From: Muriicola jejuensis
Lineage (GTDB): Bacteria; Bacteroidota; Bacteroidia; Flavobacteriales; Flavobacteriaceae
DNA: 64,000 nucleotides
Assembly: GCF_010671595.1 (NCBI RefSeq)
Contig: NZ_JAABOP010000003.1
Coordinates: 124,001 to 188,000 of the forward strand
Reading direction: 5' to 3'
Positions 18,348 to 28,189 of this stretch are shown here, one piece after another. The notes beneath the pieces were generated by a model. That model made no database searches and was not told the origin of the DNA. It was given only the letters and a program-made list of their open reading frames with translations. Positions within the stretch are counted from its first letter, which is position 1; each line of letters starts with the position of its first letter. A program made the position numbers and the translations under genes.

Positions 18348-19202
18348 TTGCTGTTGTTGCCCGAGTACCTGTACGGAGTGAGAGGTAGTGTTACCACCCC
18401 TGGAATACAGGATCCCCTTTAAAGGAGCACAATCCGAATAATCCTTCCCGTGGGCAACCTTGATATGGTTCTCGCTGGCAAGGATATTGTTAGTGGGGTC
18501 AAAACCGACCCAGCCTACATCCAGTAAATAGGCCTCTGTCCATGCGTGCATCTGGGAATCCCCGAAGTACCCGTTACCCTGGTGGAGATATCCGGAAACG
18601 TACCTGCACGGGATACCGAATTGCCTGGCCACTGCGGCAAAGAGATGGGCAAAGTCCTGGCAGACCCCATGCCTGTTTTCGACGATCTCGTCAAGGGTTG
18701 TATTCACATGGGTAACCCCCGGCGTATAGAAAATCTTTTCGTATACCCACTGGTTGAGGTCCACAAGGTTCTCAAACACGGTCTTGTCCCCTCGGTATTC
18801 AAAGAATTTGGCGTGTTCCTCCAGGAGGGTGGTTAGCGGCGTCTTGCGGAGGAAGGGTTCGTGTTCCACCTTGAAATCAAGGGTCTGATATCGCTTCAGG
18901 TCCTCGGGCGGATCCAGAGGAAGGTCGAAATCAAAGGGGTTAACGGCCGTTTTTAGTACCGTAAAACTCGCCTTGAATTCGATGCGTTCGAATTCCGACT
19001 TTGCCAGTATTCGCAGGGTCCTGAACCCATAGGCATTGGTCGATTCCTCGTAAGGGAAATCCAGAGAATTCTCAAAATGAGTCGCTGTGACCTTTTGCCC
19101 CTCTTCCTCGTGGGGAATGATCAGGAATTGCCACCGCGCTTCCTTAACGGGGTTTTCATACTGGTTTTCAGCGTGATACGTGATCTTATATTCGAGGGAC
19201 AT
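18345..19202 (-). CDS. Transglutaminase-like cysteine protease family protein
   Basis: A 285-residue protein with an N-terminal beta-rich domain common in bacterial transglutaminase-like proteins (about 1-95) and a papain-like core. The catalytic triad is seen as C181 (HGVCQDFAH), H219 (QMHAWTEAY) and D235 (GFDPTNN). It has no signal peptide. It is the last gene of the three-gene set with alpha-E and ATP-grasp genes, a combination known from many bacteria and proposed to build and trim a peptide-like product. The substrate is unknown. Confidence 0.88.
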   Translation of the reverse strand: MSLEYKITYHAENQYENPVKEARWQFLIIPHEEEGQKVTATHFENSLDFPYEESTNAYGFRTLRILAKSEFERIEFKASFTVLKTAVNPFDFDLPLDPPEDLKRYQTLDFKVEHEPFLRKTPLTTLLEEHAKFFEYRGDKTVFENLVDLNQWVYEKIFYTPGVTHVNTTLDEIVENRHGVCQDFAHLFAAVARQFGIPCRYVSGYLHQGNGYFGDSQMHAWTEAYLLDVGWVGFDPTNNILASENHIKVAHGKDYSDCAPLKGILYSRGGNTTSHSVQVLGQQQQ

Positions 19203-19227
19203 GTGCGGGTGCCGTCAATGGCGGAAT

Positions 19228-20175
19228 CTAATAGTGGAAGAATTCATTTTCCATTTTGGTGCCAATATCGGCTAAATTCCTCAACATCCCGTCTATAAAC
19301 TGCTGTATATTCCCTTCGATCTCCTCGATGTACTTATACTGGTATTCAGAACGGACCCTGCCCACCAAAAAGGCCGTTGAATTCTTGTTGTAACGAAATG
19401 AGTTGTCGAGTACCCGTATGTGCATGTAAATCTGGTTCAGGCAGTTCATCAGGGATCTGGGGCAGTTCGGGTTGAGGATCAGGAATTCAAGGGTAGTGAG
19501 GCTGGTCGGTGTTTTTTTGTAATGCCTTCTCATCATATCGTAGGATTCCATGCATTTGAGGAGGGTGGTCCATTCAAAGCTCTTCGAAAAGGTATCTCCG
19601 TAACTTGCCCTGGCTTCCTTTGCATCCTGATATTTGGCGTCGATCATCCGGATCAGCTGGTTGGCCCGTTCCAGATTTACCCCGAGCAGGATGATGGCAT
19701 AGACCTCATCGTGAAGCAGGGTACTCCGGATCCTGCCCCTGAGGATGGATGACATTTCTATGATATTGACGGAAAAATCGTAGAGACCTTTTTTAATGTA
19801 GTGGTCTGCGGGGTATTTCAGTACAAAATGGTAGAACTTGTTAATGGATTCATAGAGTTCCGTGGAGATCAGGTCGCGCGCACTGTTCGCATTTTCCCTT
19901 GTGTAGCGGACGTTGCTGATGATGGAAAACGGATTGGACGGGTCGAGTGCGAGCTTGAAAAGCACCTTCTCTTCAGTGAGCTCCTCTTCGTCCTGCCCGG
20001 GAGGTTGTCCTGCCATCCTCAGCATGGAATTCAGCACAAAGGGCCTTGATCTCGAGATCTCATGGGGAGCATCGAGGGAAGAGAAATAATTCACGTGCAT
20101 GTACCTCGCGATGTGTTCTGAACGTTCGATATAACGCCCCATCCAGAAGAGGTTATTCGCTACTCTTGCTAGCAT
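19228..20175 (-). CDS. Alpha-E domain protein
   Basis: A 315-residue, largely alpha-helical protein opening with MLARVANNLFWMGRYIERSE, the signature start of the alpha-E domain family. The family is found beside circularly permuted ATP-grasp ligases and transglutaminases, as here. Its biochemical role is not established; a helper or substrate-binding role in amide-bond formation has been proposed. It lies 4 bases after the ATP-grasp gene and 25 bases before the transglutaminase gene. Confidence 0.88.
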   Translation of the reverse strand: MLARVANNLFWMGRYIERSEHIARYMHVNYFSSLDAPHEISRSRPFVLNSMLRMAGQPPGQDEEELTEEKVLFKLALDPSNPFSIISNVRYTRENANSARDLISTELYESINKFYHFVLKYPADHYIKKGLYDFSVNIIEMSSILRGRIRSTLLHDEVYAIILLGVNLERANQLIRMIDAKYQDAKEARASYGDTFSKSFEWTTLLKCMESYDMMRRHYKKTPTSLTTLEFLILNPNCPRSLMNCLNQIYMHIRVLDNSFRYNKNSTAFLVGRVRSEYQYKYIEEIEGNIQQFIDGMLRNLADIGTKMENEFFHY

Positions 20176-20179
20176 ATAT

Positions 20180-21643
20180 TCATTGTTTTAGTACCCAGGT
20201 GTCTTTTGAGCCTCCTCCCTGGGAGGAATTTACTACGAGATTACCCCTCCTGAGTGCCACGCGGGTGAGCCCTCCTTTCAGCACGAATTCCCTTTCCTTG
20301 CCCAGGATGGTGAAGGTCCTGAGGTCTACGTGCCTTTGTTCAAAGGAATTCGTCTCATCAATGTAGGTGGGGTGGACCGAAAGGGACATTATGGGTTGGG
20401 CCACATATTTCCTGGGATTTGATTTGATCTGTTTCTTAACGGTCTCAATTTCTTCCTTGGTGAGTTTATTCCCGATAGAAATGCCGTAACCCCCGGCTTC
20501 ATCAACGGGCTTGACCACCAGTTCCGGGATGTGATCCATGACATAAGCCAGTTCTTCGGGCCTGCTGCAGTGATAGGTATGTACATTATTAAGGATAGGG
20601 GTTTCATCGAGATAATATTTGATGATTTCCGGCATATAAGTATAGACCGCCTTATCATCTGCCACCCCCGTTCCGGGAGCATTGGCCAGGGTGACATTCC
20701 CTTTTTTGTAGGCCGTGAAAAGTCCGGGTACCCCCAGTGCAGAATCGGCCCTGAATTCTAGAGGATCCATAAACTGATCGTCTATCCTCCGGTAGATGAT
20801 ATCCACCTTCTCAGGCCCTTTGATGGTCCGCATATAGACAAAATCATTCTCCACGTAAAGGTCCCTGCCTTCCACCAGTTCTACCCCCATGGTCTTGGCG
20901 AGATAGGAATGCTCGTAAAAGGCCGAATTGTACATTCCCGGGGTGATCACCACCGTATTCGGGCTATCCACCCCTTTTGGCTTTACGGTCTCCAGCAGGT
21001 CCAGCAGGTTTTCCGCATAATTGGTCACCGTATGGGCCTCGTAATGGTTAAATACCCCGAACAAGGCGCGTTTGAGAGCTGTTCGATTACTGATGACATA
21101 GCTCACACCCGATGGACACCGGATGTTGTCCTCCAGCACATAGTACTTCCCATCCTTGTGTTTGATGATATCCGTACCCGAGATATGATTGTAGATCCCG
21201 CCCGGGGGATCCACATCCATCATCTGGTGCAGATAATTTTCCGAAGAACTGATCAGTTCGAGGGGGACGATGCCTTGTTTCAGGATCTTTTTCTCGTGGT
21301 AGATGTCCCAAAGGAACAGGTTGAGGGCGCGACTGCGCTGTATAGCTCCTTTCTCTATCACCTCCCATTCTTCCGGGTCGATGATCCTCGGGAACAGGTC
21401 GAAAGGAAAGATCTTCTCCTGTGTATCCTTGTCGCCGTAGACCTGAAAAGTGATCCCCTGGTTGAAAAAGGAGGATTTGGCTTTCTCGTTCAACCGCATA
21501 TAGTCTTCAATGGAATGTGCCCCGTATAAGTTGAACAGGGTTTTGTAGATTCTTTTTACCTCACCTTTATCGTCGTAGAGCTCGTCAAAGAGGGACGGAT
21601 CCCTTTGGTAAGATGAGAATATCGTATTTTCCTGTGAAGCCAT
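20180..21643 (-). CDS. Circularly permuted type 2 ATP-grasp protein
   Basis: A 487-residue ATP-grasp-fold ligase of the circularly permuted type 2. Seen: the N-terminal DELYDDKGEVKRIYKTLF stretch, the RCPSGVSYVISNR region, GVPGLFTAYKKGNVTLANAPG, and the ligand-binding VVKPVDEAGGYGISIG. Members probably form amide bonds using ATP and an amino or carboxyl acceptor. It is the first gene of the three-gene operon with alpha-E and transglutaminase genes. No promoter box stands out upstream. Confidence 0.9.
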   Translation of the reverse strand: MASQENTIFSSYQRDPSLFDELYDDKGEVKRIYKTLFNLYGAHSIEDYMRLNEKAKSSFFNQGITFQVYGDKDTQEKIFPFDLFPRIIDPEEWEVIEKGAIQRSRALNLFLWDIYHEKKILKQGIVPLELISSSENYLHQMMDVDPPGGIYNHISGTDIIKHKDGKYYVLEDNIRCPSGVSYVISNRTALKRALFGVFNHYEAHTVTNYAENLLDLLETVKPKGVDSPNTVVITPGMYNSAFYEHSYLAKTMGVELVEGRDLYVENDFVYMRTIKGPEKVDIIYRRIDDQFMDPLEFRADSALGVPGLFTAYKKGNVTLANAPGTGVADDKAVYTYMPEIIKYYLDETPILNNVHTYHCSRPEELAYVMDHIPELVVKPVDEAGGYGISIGNKLTKEEIETVKKQIKSNPRKYVAQPIMSLSVHPTYIDETNSFEQRHVDLRTFTILGKEREFVLKGGLTRVALRRGNLVVNSSQGGGSKDTWVLKQ

Positions 21644-21832
21644 GGATCATTCATTAGTGTTGGGGGGAATATAACAGAAATTAAGGGAATTCGAAACTGG
21701 AATCCCACAATAATTGGAGGCGATTTTTGCATTTTTGGCAACGGAATAAAAAGCGTTTTTGAGGCATTCGGAGGTTTTTTGCGGTCGATGAGCAGGTTTC
21801 CTCCTAATTGTTTTAAATTTAGCCCTTAAACT

Positions 21833-24235
21833 TTGAAGATGAAAAAAACACTATGCCTTTTGGCCTTACTAGCCTTTGTATCAGGCTTCGGTCAGCTTTC
21901 GGATAAACTTGGGGATTTTAAGAAATACGAGGGGTTCTTTCCCTTTTATTACGATGCGTCCAGTGACAAGGTATATCTCGAGGTAAAGAACCTCAACGAA
22001 GAATTTCTGTATGTTTATTCCCTTAGTAGTGGTATTGGAAGTAATGATATAGGATTAGACAGGGGACAGCTTGGAAATGAACAGGTTGTATATTTTAAAA
22101 AAGCGGGTAATAAATTGCTGCTCATACAACCCAACCTGAAATACCGGGCCCTTACAGACAACGCCCTGGAAAAGAAATCAGTGGAGCAGGCCTTTGCCAA
22201 ATCCATCCTTTTTGGCTTTAAGATTGAAGAGGAGGTCAACGGTTCTTATTTTATAGATCTCACCGATTTCCTGATGCAGGATGCCCATGGAGTGAGCGAC
22301 CGGCTCAAACGCAACAAGCAGGGAAATTACAGTCTGGACAAAACTAAAAGCGCCTTCGATCTGGATCGCACCAGGGCCTTTCCGAAAAATGTGGAATTTG
22401 ATTTGATGCTGACCTTCAAAGGAGAACCCACAGGGAATTATATACGTTCGGTGACCCCGAACCCGGAACTGGTTACCGTATCTCAACACCATTCCTTTAT
22501 AGAGCTTCCGGATTCGGGCTATAAGAAACGGGAATTCGATCCGAGGTCGGGCTCCTATCCATTTTCCTATTACGATTATGCCACCCCCGTGGAACAATCT
22601 CTGGTGAAGAGGTTTATCACGAGGCACAGGCTGGAAAAAAAGGATCCGAATGCTGCGGTGAGTGAGGCTGTGGAACCCATTATCTACTACCTCGACAATG
22701 GGACGCCAGAACCCGTCCGCAGCGCCCTGCTAGACGGAGGAAAGTGGTGGAATCAGGCTTTTGAGGCCATTGGGTACAAGGATGCCTTCCAGCTTAAAAT
22801 ACTTCCGGATGATGCCGATCCCCTGGATGTGCGGTACAATGTCATTCAATGGGTGCATAGGTCCACAAGAGGCTGGAGTTATGGCAGTAGTATTACGGAC
22901 CCCAGGACCGGGGAGATCATCAAGGGGCACGTAAGCCTGGGGAGTCTACGGATCCGTCAGGATTTCATGATCGCCCAGGCCCTGAGCAATAAACCGTACG
23001 CTGAAAGAGATGACAACGACCAGGCCATGCTCGACCTAGCCCTGGCCCGCATCCGGCAATTGTCTGCCCATGAGATAGGGCATACCCTCGGGTTTGCCCA
23101 TAACTTTGCGGCCAGTACGAATGACCGGGCCTCCGTAATGGATTACCCCCATCCTTATATCCGACTCGAAAATGGGCAAATCGATTTTTCCCAGGCCTAC
23201 GATACGGGCATAGGCGAATGGGACAAGGTGACTGTAGCCTATTCCTACACCGACTTTCCGGAAGGCATTTCAGAGAAAGAGGGTCTGAGAACCATCCTGG
23301 AACGTTCCCATCAGCAGGGGCTCAGGTATATTTCGGACCAGGATGCCCGTCCCATGGGAAGCGCCCATGTGCTGGGCCATTTGTGGGATAGCGGAAAGAA
23401 TGCCAGCGATGAACTGGATCGGTTGTTGGAGGTGCGGGCTAGAGCAATGGAAAACTTTTCTATGGACAATATCCGGACAGGAGAATCCAATACCCTGCTG
23501 GAGGACGTCTTCGTGCCTCTTTATTTCTTTCATCGCTATCAAACCGAAGCGGCTACCAAGACTGTGGGCGGCCTGGATTACAACTATGCTGTAAAAGGAG
23601 ACGGGCAGCAGGTTGTGAGTACTGTGCCTGCTCCAGAACAAAAAAAGGCCGTCAAAAGTATATTGCAGACCCTGGATGCCTCCGTCATAAGTATTCCCCC
23701 TTCAAAATTGTCCCTTTTCCCTCCGAGGGCTATAGGGTATGAGCGGACTCGCGAATCGTTCAAAAGTAAAACGGGCGTTTCTTTTGATGCCCTTTCTGCT
23801 GCCGAGACCGCCGCAGACATGACATTGTCCCTTCTCCTGCATCCGGAAAGGGCATCCCGTCTCATACAGCAAAAGGGTCTGGATGAAAAGCAGTTGGGTC
23901 TGGAGGAATTGCTGGAACAACTCGTCAGTAGTACGGTGAAAAGGTCGCATAAGGATCCCTATCTCGCCGCGGTGCAAAAATCCGTGAACTACCGCGTGCT
24001 CATGCATATCATGAACCTGGCCGCTTATAAAGACGTACACCCGCAGGTCAATGCGGTCGCGGGTGCCTCTCTGAACCAACTCAGGGCATGGCTGGTAGAA
24101 TCCGGGGACCCAGACAGGAGAGAGATGGTCAGACGTATCGATGAATTCAATAAGGAGAGGGACGACTTTGAAGTGATCGCATCCCCTCAGATCCCCGATG
24201 GCTCGCCTATTGGGATGGCCTGCACCCAATTCTAG
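21833..24235 (+). CDS. Secreted metzincin-type zinc-dependent metalloprotease (DUF5117/DUF4953-like)
   Basis: An 800-residue exported protein with a signal peptide (ending near FVSGFGQ). It has an N-terminal beta-rich domain of about 270 residues and a catalytic domain with the extended zinc site HEIGHTLGFAHN: H413, E414, H417 and H423 fit the metzincin HExxHxxGxxH pattern. A Met a little later (SVMDYPHP) could form the Met-turn. The C-terminal third is helical. It resembles the large zinc-dependent proteases of Bacteroidota annotated through DUF5117 and DUF4953. The target protein is unknown. Confidence 0.88.
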   Translation: MKMKKTLCLLALLAFVSGFGQLSDKLGDFKKYEGFFPFYYDASSDKVYLEVKNLNEEFLYVYSLSSGIGSNDIGLDRGQLGNEQVVYFKKAGNKLLLIQPNLKYRALTDNALEKKSVEQAFAKSILFGFKIEEEVNGSYFIDLTDFLMQDAHGVSDRLKRNKQGNYSLDKTKSAFDLDRTRAFPKNVEFDLMLTFKGEPTGNYIRSVTPNPELVTVSQHHSFIELPDSGYKKREFDPRSGSYPFSYYDYATPVEQSLVKRFITRHRLEKKDPNAAVSEAVEPIIYYLDNGTPEPVRSALLDGGKWWNQAFEAIGYKDAFQLKILPDDADPLDVRYNVIQWVHRSTRGWSYGSSITDPRTGEIIKGHVSLGSLRIRQDFMIAQALSNKPYAERDDNDQAMLDLALARIRQLSAHEIGHTLGFAHNFAASTNDRASVMDYPHPYIRLENGQIDFSQAYDTGIGEWDKVTVAYSYTDFPEGISEKEGLRTILERSHQQGLRYISDQDARPMGSAHVLGHLWDSGKNASDELDRLLEVRARAMENFSMDNIRTGESNTLLEDVFVPLYFFHRYQTEAATKTVGGLDYNYAVKGDGQQVVSTVPAPEQKKAVKSILQTLDASVISIPPSKLSLFPPRAIGYERTRESFKSKTGVSFDALSAAETAADMTLSLLLHPERASRLIQQKGLDEKQLGLEELLEQLVSSTVKRSHKDPYLAAVQKSVNYRVLMHIMNLAAYKDVHPQVNAVAGASLNQLRAWLVESGDPDRREMVRRIDEFNKERDDFEVIASPQIPDGSPIGMACTQF

Positions 24236-24246
24236 AAAGAGAAAAT

Positions 24247-25278
24247 ATGCAAATCAACCTTATCAGCGATACGGTAACGAGACCGACCCCGGGAATGCTC
24301 AAGGCCATGATGTCTGCCAAAGTGGGAGACGACGTTTTCAAGGAAGATCCTTCGGTCAACGCACTGGAAGAAAAGGTGGCAGAACTCTTTGGGATGGATT
24401 CAGCCCTGTTCTTTCCCAGTGGTACCATGGCCAACCAGACCGCCATCAAGATCCATACGAATCCCGGAGACCAGCTTATATGCGACAAATATGCCCATGT
24501 GTACAATTACGAAGGGGGAGGGGTGAGCTTCAATAGTGGCGTTTCCTGCAAACTGGTAGACGGTCACAGGGGATTGATGAAGGCCTCCCAGGTGGAGGCT
24601 GCAGTGAACCCGCCGGACTTCTACCACAGTCCGCTTACCTCCCTGGTCTGCATTGAGAACACCACTAATAAAGGGGGAGGAGCATGCTGGGATTTTGAGG
24701 AACTAAAGGCTATCAGGCAGGTCTGTGACCGGCACCATCTCGGATATCACCTGGATGGCGCCAGGCTCTGGAACGCCCTGGTCGCCAAAGGGGAGGAAGC
24801 CCGTTCATACGGAGCCCTGTTCGATACCATCAGTGTTTGCCTCAGTAAAGGATTGGGATGCCCCGTGGGCTCTGTCCTGGTAGGCAAGAAGAAATTCATG
24901 GATAAGGCCTTGAGGGTCCGCAAGGTACTGGGCGGAGGGATGCGCCAGGCTGGATATCTGGCTGCTGCAGGAATCTATGCCCTGGACCACCACCTCGACC
25001 GACTGGAGGAGGACCATATCAAAGCCAGGGAATTGGGGGATGTGCTAAGGGAATTGCCGTATGTTAAAAAGGTGGAACCCATTGAGACCAATATCATCAT
25101 CTTTGAGGTAGACGAGACGAAATGCAGCAGTGAGCTTTTTCACCAGGCACTTACGGACAAGCAGATCAGGATCATCGGGATGGGGCAGGGCAAACTTCGC
25201 ATGGTGACCCATATGGATTACACCGGGGACATGCATCAACACACCCTCAAAATACTCAGATCTCTAAGGGATCTCTGA
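24247..25278 (+). CDS. ltaE: Low-specificity L-threonine aldolase (GntG-type PLP enzyme)
   Basis: A 343-residue PLP-dependent fold-type I aldolase that splits L-threonine or allo-threonine to glycine and acetaldehyde. Seen: the opening INLISDTVTRPTPGML, the cofactor-stacking region FFPSGTMANQ, the LDGARLWNA motif and the lysine region SVCLSKGLGCPVGS. It begins 11 bases after the metalloprotease gene and is likely on the same transcript although functionally unrelated. It overlaps the 3' end of the convergent gene by 15 bases. Confidence 0.88.
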   Translation: MQINLISDTVTRPTPGMLKAMMSAKVGDDVFKEDPSVNALEEKVAELFGMDSALFFPSGTMANQTAIKIHTNPGDQLICDKYAHVYNYEGGGVSFNSGVSCKLVDGHRGLMKASQVEAAVNPPDFYHSPLTSLVCIENTTNKGGGACWDFEELKAIRQVCDRHHLGYHLDGARLWNALVAKGEEARSYGALFDTISVCLSKGLGCPVGSVLVGKKKFMDKALRVRKVLGGGMRQAGYLAAAGIYALDHHLDRLEEDHIKARELGDVLRELPYVKKVEPIETNIIIFEVDETKCSSELFHQALTDKQIRIIGMGQGKLRMVTHMDYTGDMHQHTLKILRSLRDL

Positions 25279-25587
25279 GGGGTCAAGGGAAGAAATCCTA
25301 TTACGCAGGTTTGTGATCCCATTCTCCATCCCCGCTTCAGACGAATAGGGCTTACTCATAGCGATTACCGAACCTTCCTTGTTTTTCAGGGCGAAGTGAA
25401 ATTTTCCACTGTGACTGGTCTGCCTTTCAAAGACGGATGTTCTTTTGACCAGTGGCCGCAGTTCTTTCACCGTAGCGTCTAAATCCTTGCGGGATGCGAA
25501 GGGAATGCTTTGGAGAAGCGAATTTCCACTCTTGGCCGTGACCACGAAACTGTATTGATTGTCTTTGTCTTTTTGGATCCGGATCAT
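25264..25587 (-). CDS. YegP-family (DUF1508) protein
   Basis: A 107-residue protein carrying two tandem copies of the DUF1508/YegP fold (about 1-50 and 55-105; repeated FxFxLKxxxGxVI pattern such as GKFHFALKNKEGSVIAMSK). The function of the family is unknown. Its 3' end overlaps the threonine aldolase gene by 15 bases in convergent orientation, and it shares direction with the YbaB-like gene upstream, 17 bases away. Confidence 0.82.
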   Translation of the reverse strand: MIRIQKDKDNQYSFVVTAKSGNSLLQSIPFASRKDLDATVKELRPLVKRTSVFERQTSHSGKFHFALKNKEGSVIAMSKPYSSEAGMENGITNLRNRISSLDPSEIP

Positions 25588-25604
25588 GAACGCGTTCTTT
25601 GGGA

Positions 25605-25931
25605 TTATTTGAAAAGGGAATCCATACCCGGGATGTTGGGCATACCTTCTTTAGCTACAGCAGCAAGTTCTGTTTCTTGCACTCCTGTGGCTTTTGCGAT
25701 GGCCTTGTTGAGCGTGATGACCAGGTAGTCTTCCAGTTGCTCCTTATCCTTCAAAAGGTGGTCTTCCAGTGAGATACTCTTGATCTCCCGGTTTGCCGTG
25801 ATGGTGACAGATACAGAACCGTCAGCTGCTTTTTCATCGAGCAGGACCGTGTCCAGACGTTTTTTGGTTTCTTCTACCTTGGCACGGGTCTCCTTGAGTT
25901 TACCCATCATTCCCATTATATCTCCGAACAT
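25605..25931 (-). CDS. YbaB/EbfC family nucleoid-associated protein
   Basis: A 108-residue protein with the compact helix-sheet-helix of the YbaB/EbfC family: [20 protein letters not shown], the beta-strand [16 protein letters not shown] and the C-terminal helices. Homologues form dimers that bind DNA. In most bacteria it sits next to recR or dnaX; here the neighbours are a YegP-like gene and an S9 peptidase. Confidence 0.88.
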   Translation of the reverse strand: MFGDIMGMMGKLKETRAKVEETKKRLDTVLLDEKAADGSVSVTITANREIKSISLEDHLLKDKEQLEDYLVITLNKAIAKATGVQETELAAVAKEGMPNIPGMDSLFK

Positions 25932-25950
25932 TCTTTCTTGTTTAATACCT

Positions 25951-25958
25951 CAAATTTA
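25951..25958 (-). promoter_or_regulatory. -7 box for the YbaB/EbfC gene
   Basis: On the minus strand TAAATTTG matches TAnnTTTG exactly, 19 bases before the ATG at 25931. Confidence 0.42.
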
Positions 25959-25987
25959 CTAATTTGCCCGGATTTTAAAGAACATCT

Positions 25988-28123
25988 ATGTATTGGTCGA
26001 AAAAAAACATCATTCCCCTAATTAGCCTTATTTTTGCCTTTTCTTGTCAGAATCAGAAGGACGAAATGGCGAACATCTCACCACCAGTTGCTAAGAAAGT
26101 GCCCAAAAAACTCGAGATCCACGGCGATGCAAGGGTGGACAACTACTACTGGATGAATGATCGCGAAGATCCCGAGGTGATCCGGTTCCTGGAGCAGGAA
26201 AACGAGTATTACCAGGCTAAAACAGCCCATACACAGGTCCTTCAGGATTCCCTTTTCAAGGAAATGAGGTCCAGGATCAAGGAAGATGATACCTCCGTCC
26301 CATACAAGCGAAACGGCTACTGGTATATAACCCGATATGAGACCGGAAAGGAATACCCTATCTATTCCAGGAAGGAAGGGAGTTTAGAAGCGCCGGAGGA
26401 AATAATGTTCAATGTTAATGAACTCGCCGAGGGGCACGAGTATTTCAGGCTAAGCGGTATTTCTGTGAGCCCGGACAACAAATTGGCCGCATTCGGCACA
26501 GATACCGTTTCCAGGAGGCAGTACATCATCAGGGTGAAGAATCTGGAAACCGGAGAGGTATACGCAGACAGGATCGAAAATACCACAGGGGGCTCGGTCT
26601 GGGCCAAGGATAACAAAACGTTTTTTTACTCCAAAAAGGACCCGGTGACCCTGCGTTCTGACAAGATCTACAAGCATGTCCTGGGAACCCCTTCGGAGGA
26701 AGATGAACTGGTCTATCACGAACAGGATGAAACCTTTAGTACCTATGTTTATAAGTCGAAGTCGGAAGACTATATCATCATCGGGTCGAACAGCACACTG
26801 ACCTCTGAATACCGCATCCTGGATGCAGATGATCCAAGGGGCGACTTCAAGGTTTTTTCTCCCAGGACCAGAGGTCTGGAATACTCAATTTATCATTTTG
26901 GGCCCGACTTCTACATCCTTACCAACAAGGACGGGGCAACTAATTTCAAATTGATGAAGACCTCCAAAGATGCCACGACCTCTGAGCATTGGGTGGATTA
27001 CCTCCCTCACAGGGAAGACGTCCTCCTGGAGGATATTGAAATTTTTAAGGACTTCCTGGTGGTCTCAGAACGAGACAACGGACTGAACAAGATAAAGGTG
27101 ACACGATGGGACGGCAAGGATTCCTATTACTTGCCCTTCGACAATGAGACCTACGTGGCTTTTCCCTACGTAAATCTCGATTATGACACCAAACTGCTTA
27201 GGTATATCTATATTTCGATGACATCCCCTTATTCCATCATCGATTTTGATATGGGCACCGGTGAAAAGACGGTGCTGAAGCAGGAAGAAGTACTTGGAGG
27301 AAAATTTATGGAGGAGAATTACAGATCAGATAGGGTCTGGGCCACAGCGAGGGATGGGGCAAAGGTGCCTATCTCTCTGGTATATCATAAAGACACTCCC
27401 CTGAATGGAACTTCCCCCTTGCTACAGTACGCCTATGGTTCGTATGGCAGTACCATCGACCCCTCTTTTTCCAGTACGCGACTCAGCCTTCTCGACCGTG
27501 GTTTTATCTATGCCATTGCCCATGTGAGGGGAGGAGAGTACCTGGGGAGGCCATGGTACGAGGATGGCAAGCTGCTGAATAAAAAGAACACATTTACCGA
27601 CTTTATTGACTGTTCCAAATTCCTGATCCAGGAGAAATACACCAGTGCGGATCACCTTTATGCCTGGGGTGGGTCTGCCGGAGGGCTGCTTATGGGTGCG
27701 GTAGTCAATATGGCACCGGAACTCTACCATGGGGTGATCGCGGCCGTTCCTTTCGTAGATGTGGTGACGACCATGCTGGACGATTCCATCCCGCTTACCA
27801 CAGGCGAATACGACGAATGGGGAAATCCGAATGACCCCGTCTACTATGAGTACATGCTCTCTTATTCTCCCTACGACAACGTAAAGGCACAGGCCTACCC
27901 GAATATGTATGTGTCTACCGGCCTGCATGATTCTCAGGTGCAATATTGGGAGCCTGCCAAATGGGTAGCTAAGCTCAGGGAACTCAAAACGGACGACAAC
28001 CTGCTCTTCCTGGACACCAATTTGGAGGCCGGGCATGGGGGTGCATCCGGCCGATTTGAGGCTCTTAAGGAGACTGCGAAGGAATACGCTTTCCTGTTAG
28101 ATTTGGAGGGAATTACGCGTTAA
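25988..28123 (+). CDS. S9 family prolyl oligopeptidase (oligopeptidase B-like) lipoprotein
   Basis: A 711-residue serine peptidase of family S9A. It has a lipoprotein signal (SLIFAFSC at about residue 20), the seven-bladed propeller (about 70-430, opening with DNYYWMNDREDPEV) and an alpha/beta-hydrolase domain. The triad reads S563 (WGGSAGGLL), D648 (GLHDSQV) and H683 (EAGHGGAS). It cleaves short peptides after basic or prolyl residues in family members, and its lipobox places it in the envelope. It is probably monocistronic. Confidence 0.92.
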   Translation: MYWSKKNIIPLISLIFAFSCQNQKDEMANISPPVAKKVPKKLEIHGDARVDNYYWMNDREDPEVIRFLEQENEYYQAKTAHTQVLQDSLFKEMRSRIKEDDTSVPYKRNGYWYITRYETGKEYPIYSRKEGSLEAPEEIMFNVNELAEGHEYFRLSGISVSPDNKLAAFGTDTVSRRQYIIRVKNLETGEVYADRIENTTGGSVWAKDNKTFFYSKKDPVTLRSDKIYKHVLGTPSEEDELVYHEQDETFSTYVYKSKSEDYIIIGSNSTLTSEYRILDADDPRGDFKVFSPRTRGLEYSIYHFGPDFYILTNKDGATNFKLMKTSKDATTSEHWVDYLPHREDVLLEDIEIFKDFLVVSERDNGLNKIKVTRWDGKDSYYLPFDNETYVAFPYVNLDYDTKLLRYIYISMTSPYSIIDFDMGTGEKTVLKQEEVLGGKFMEENYRSDRVWATARDGAKVPISLVYHKDTPLNGTSPLLQYAYGSYGSTIDPSFSSTRLSLLDRGFIYAIAHVRGGEYLGRPWYEDGKLLNKKNTFTDFIDCSKFLIQEKYTSADHLYAWGGSAGGLLMGAVVNMAPELYHGVIAAVPFVDVVTTMLDDSIPLTTGEYDEWGNPNDPVYYEYMLSYSPYDNVKAQAYPNMYVSTGLHDSQVQYWEPAKWVAKLRELKTDDNLLFLDTNLEAGHGGASGRFEALKETAKEYAFLLDLEGITR

Positions 28124-28137
28124 TTAAAAAAAAATAG

Positions 28138-28145
28138 TAATTTTG
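28138..28145 (+). promoter_or_regulatory. -7 box for the cysteine-synthase-fold gene
   Basis: TAATTTTG matches TAnnTTTG exactly, 45 bases before the ATG at 28190; no -33 TTTG is evident at the usual distance. Confidence 0.42.
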
Positions 28146-28189
28146 CCCATGGGTTTTCGATCTTGATCGGGGACTCATGAACCAATCTT

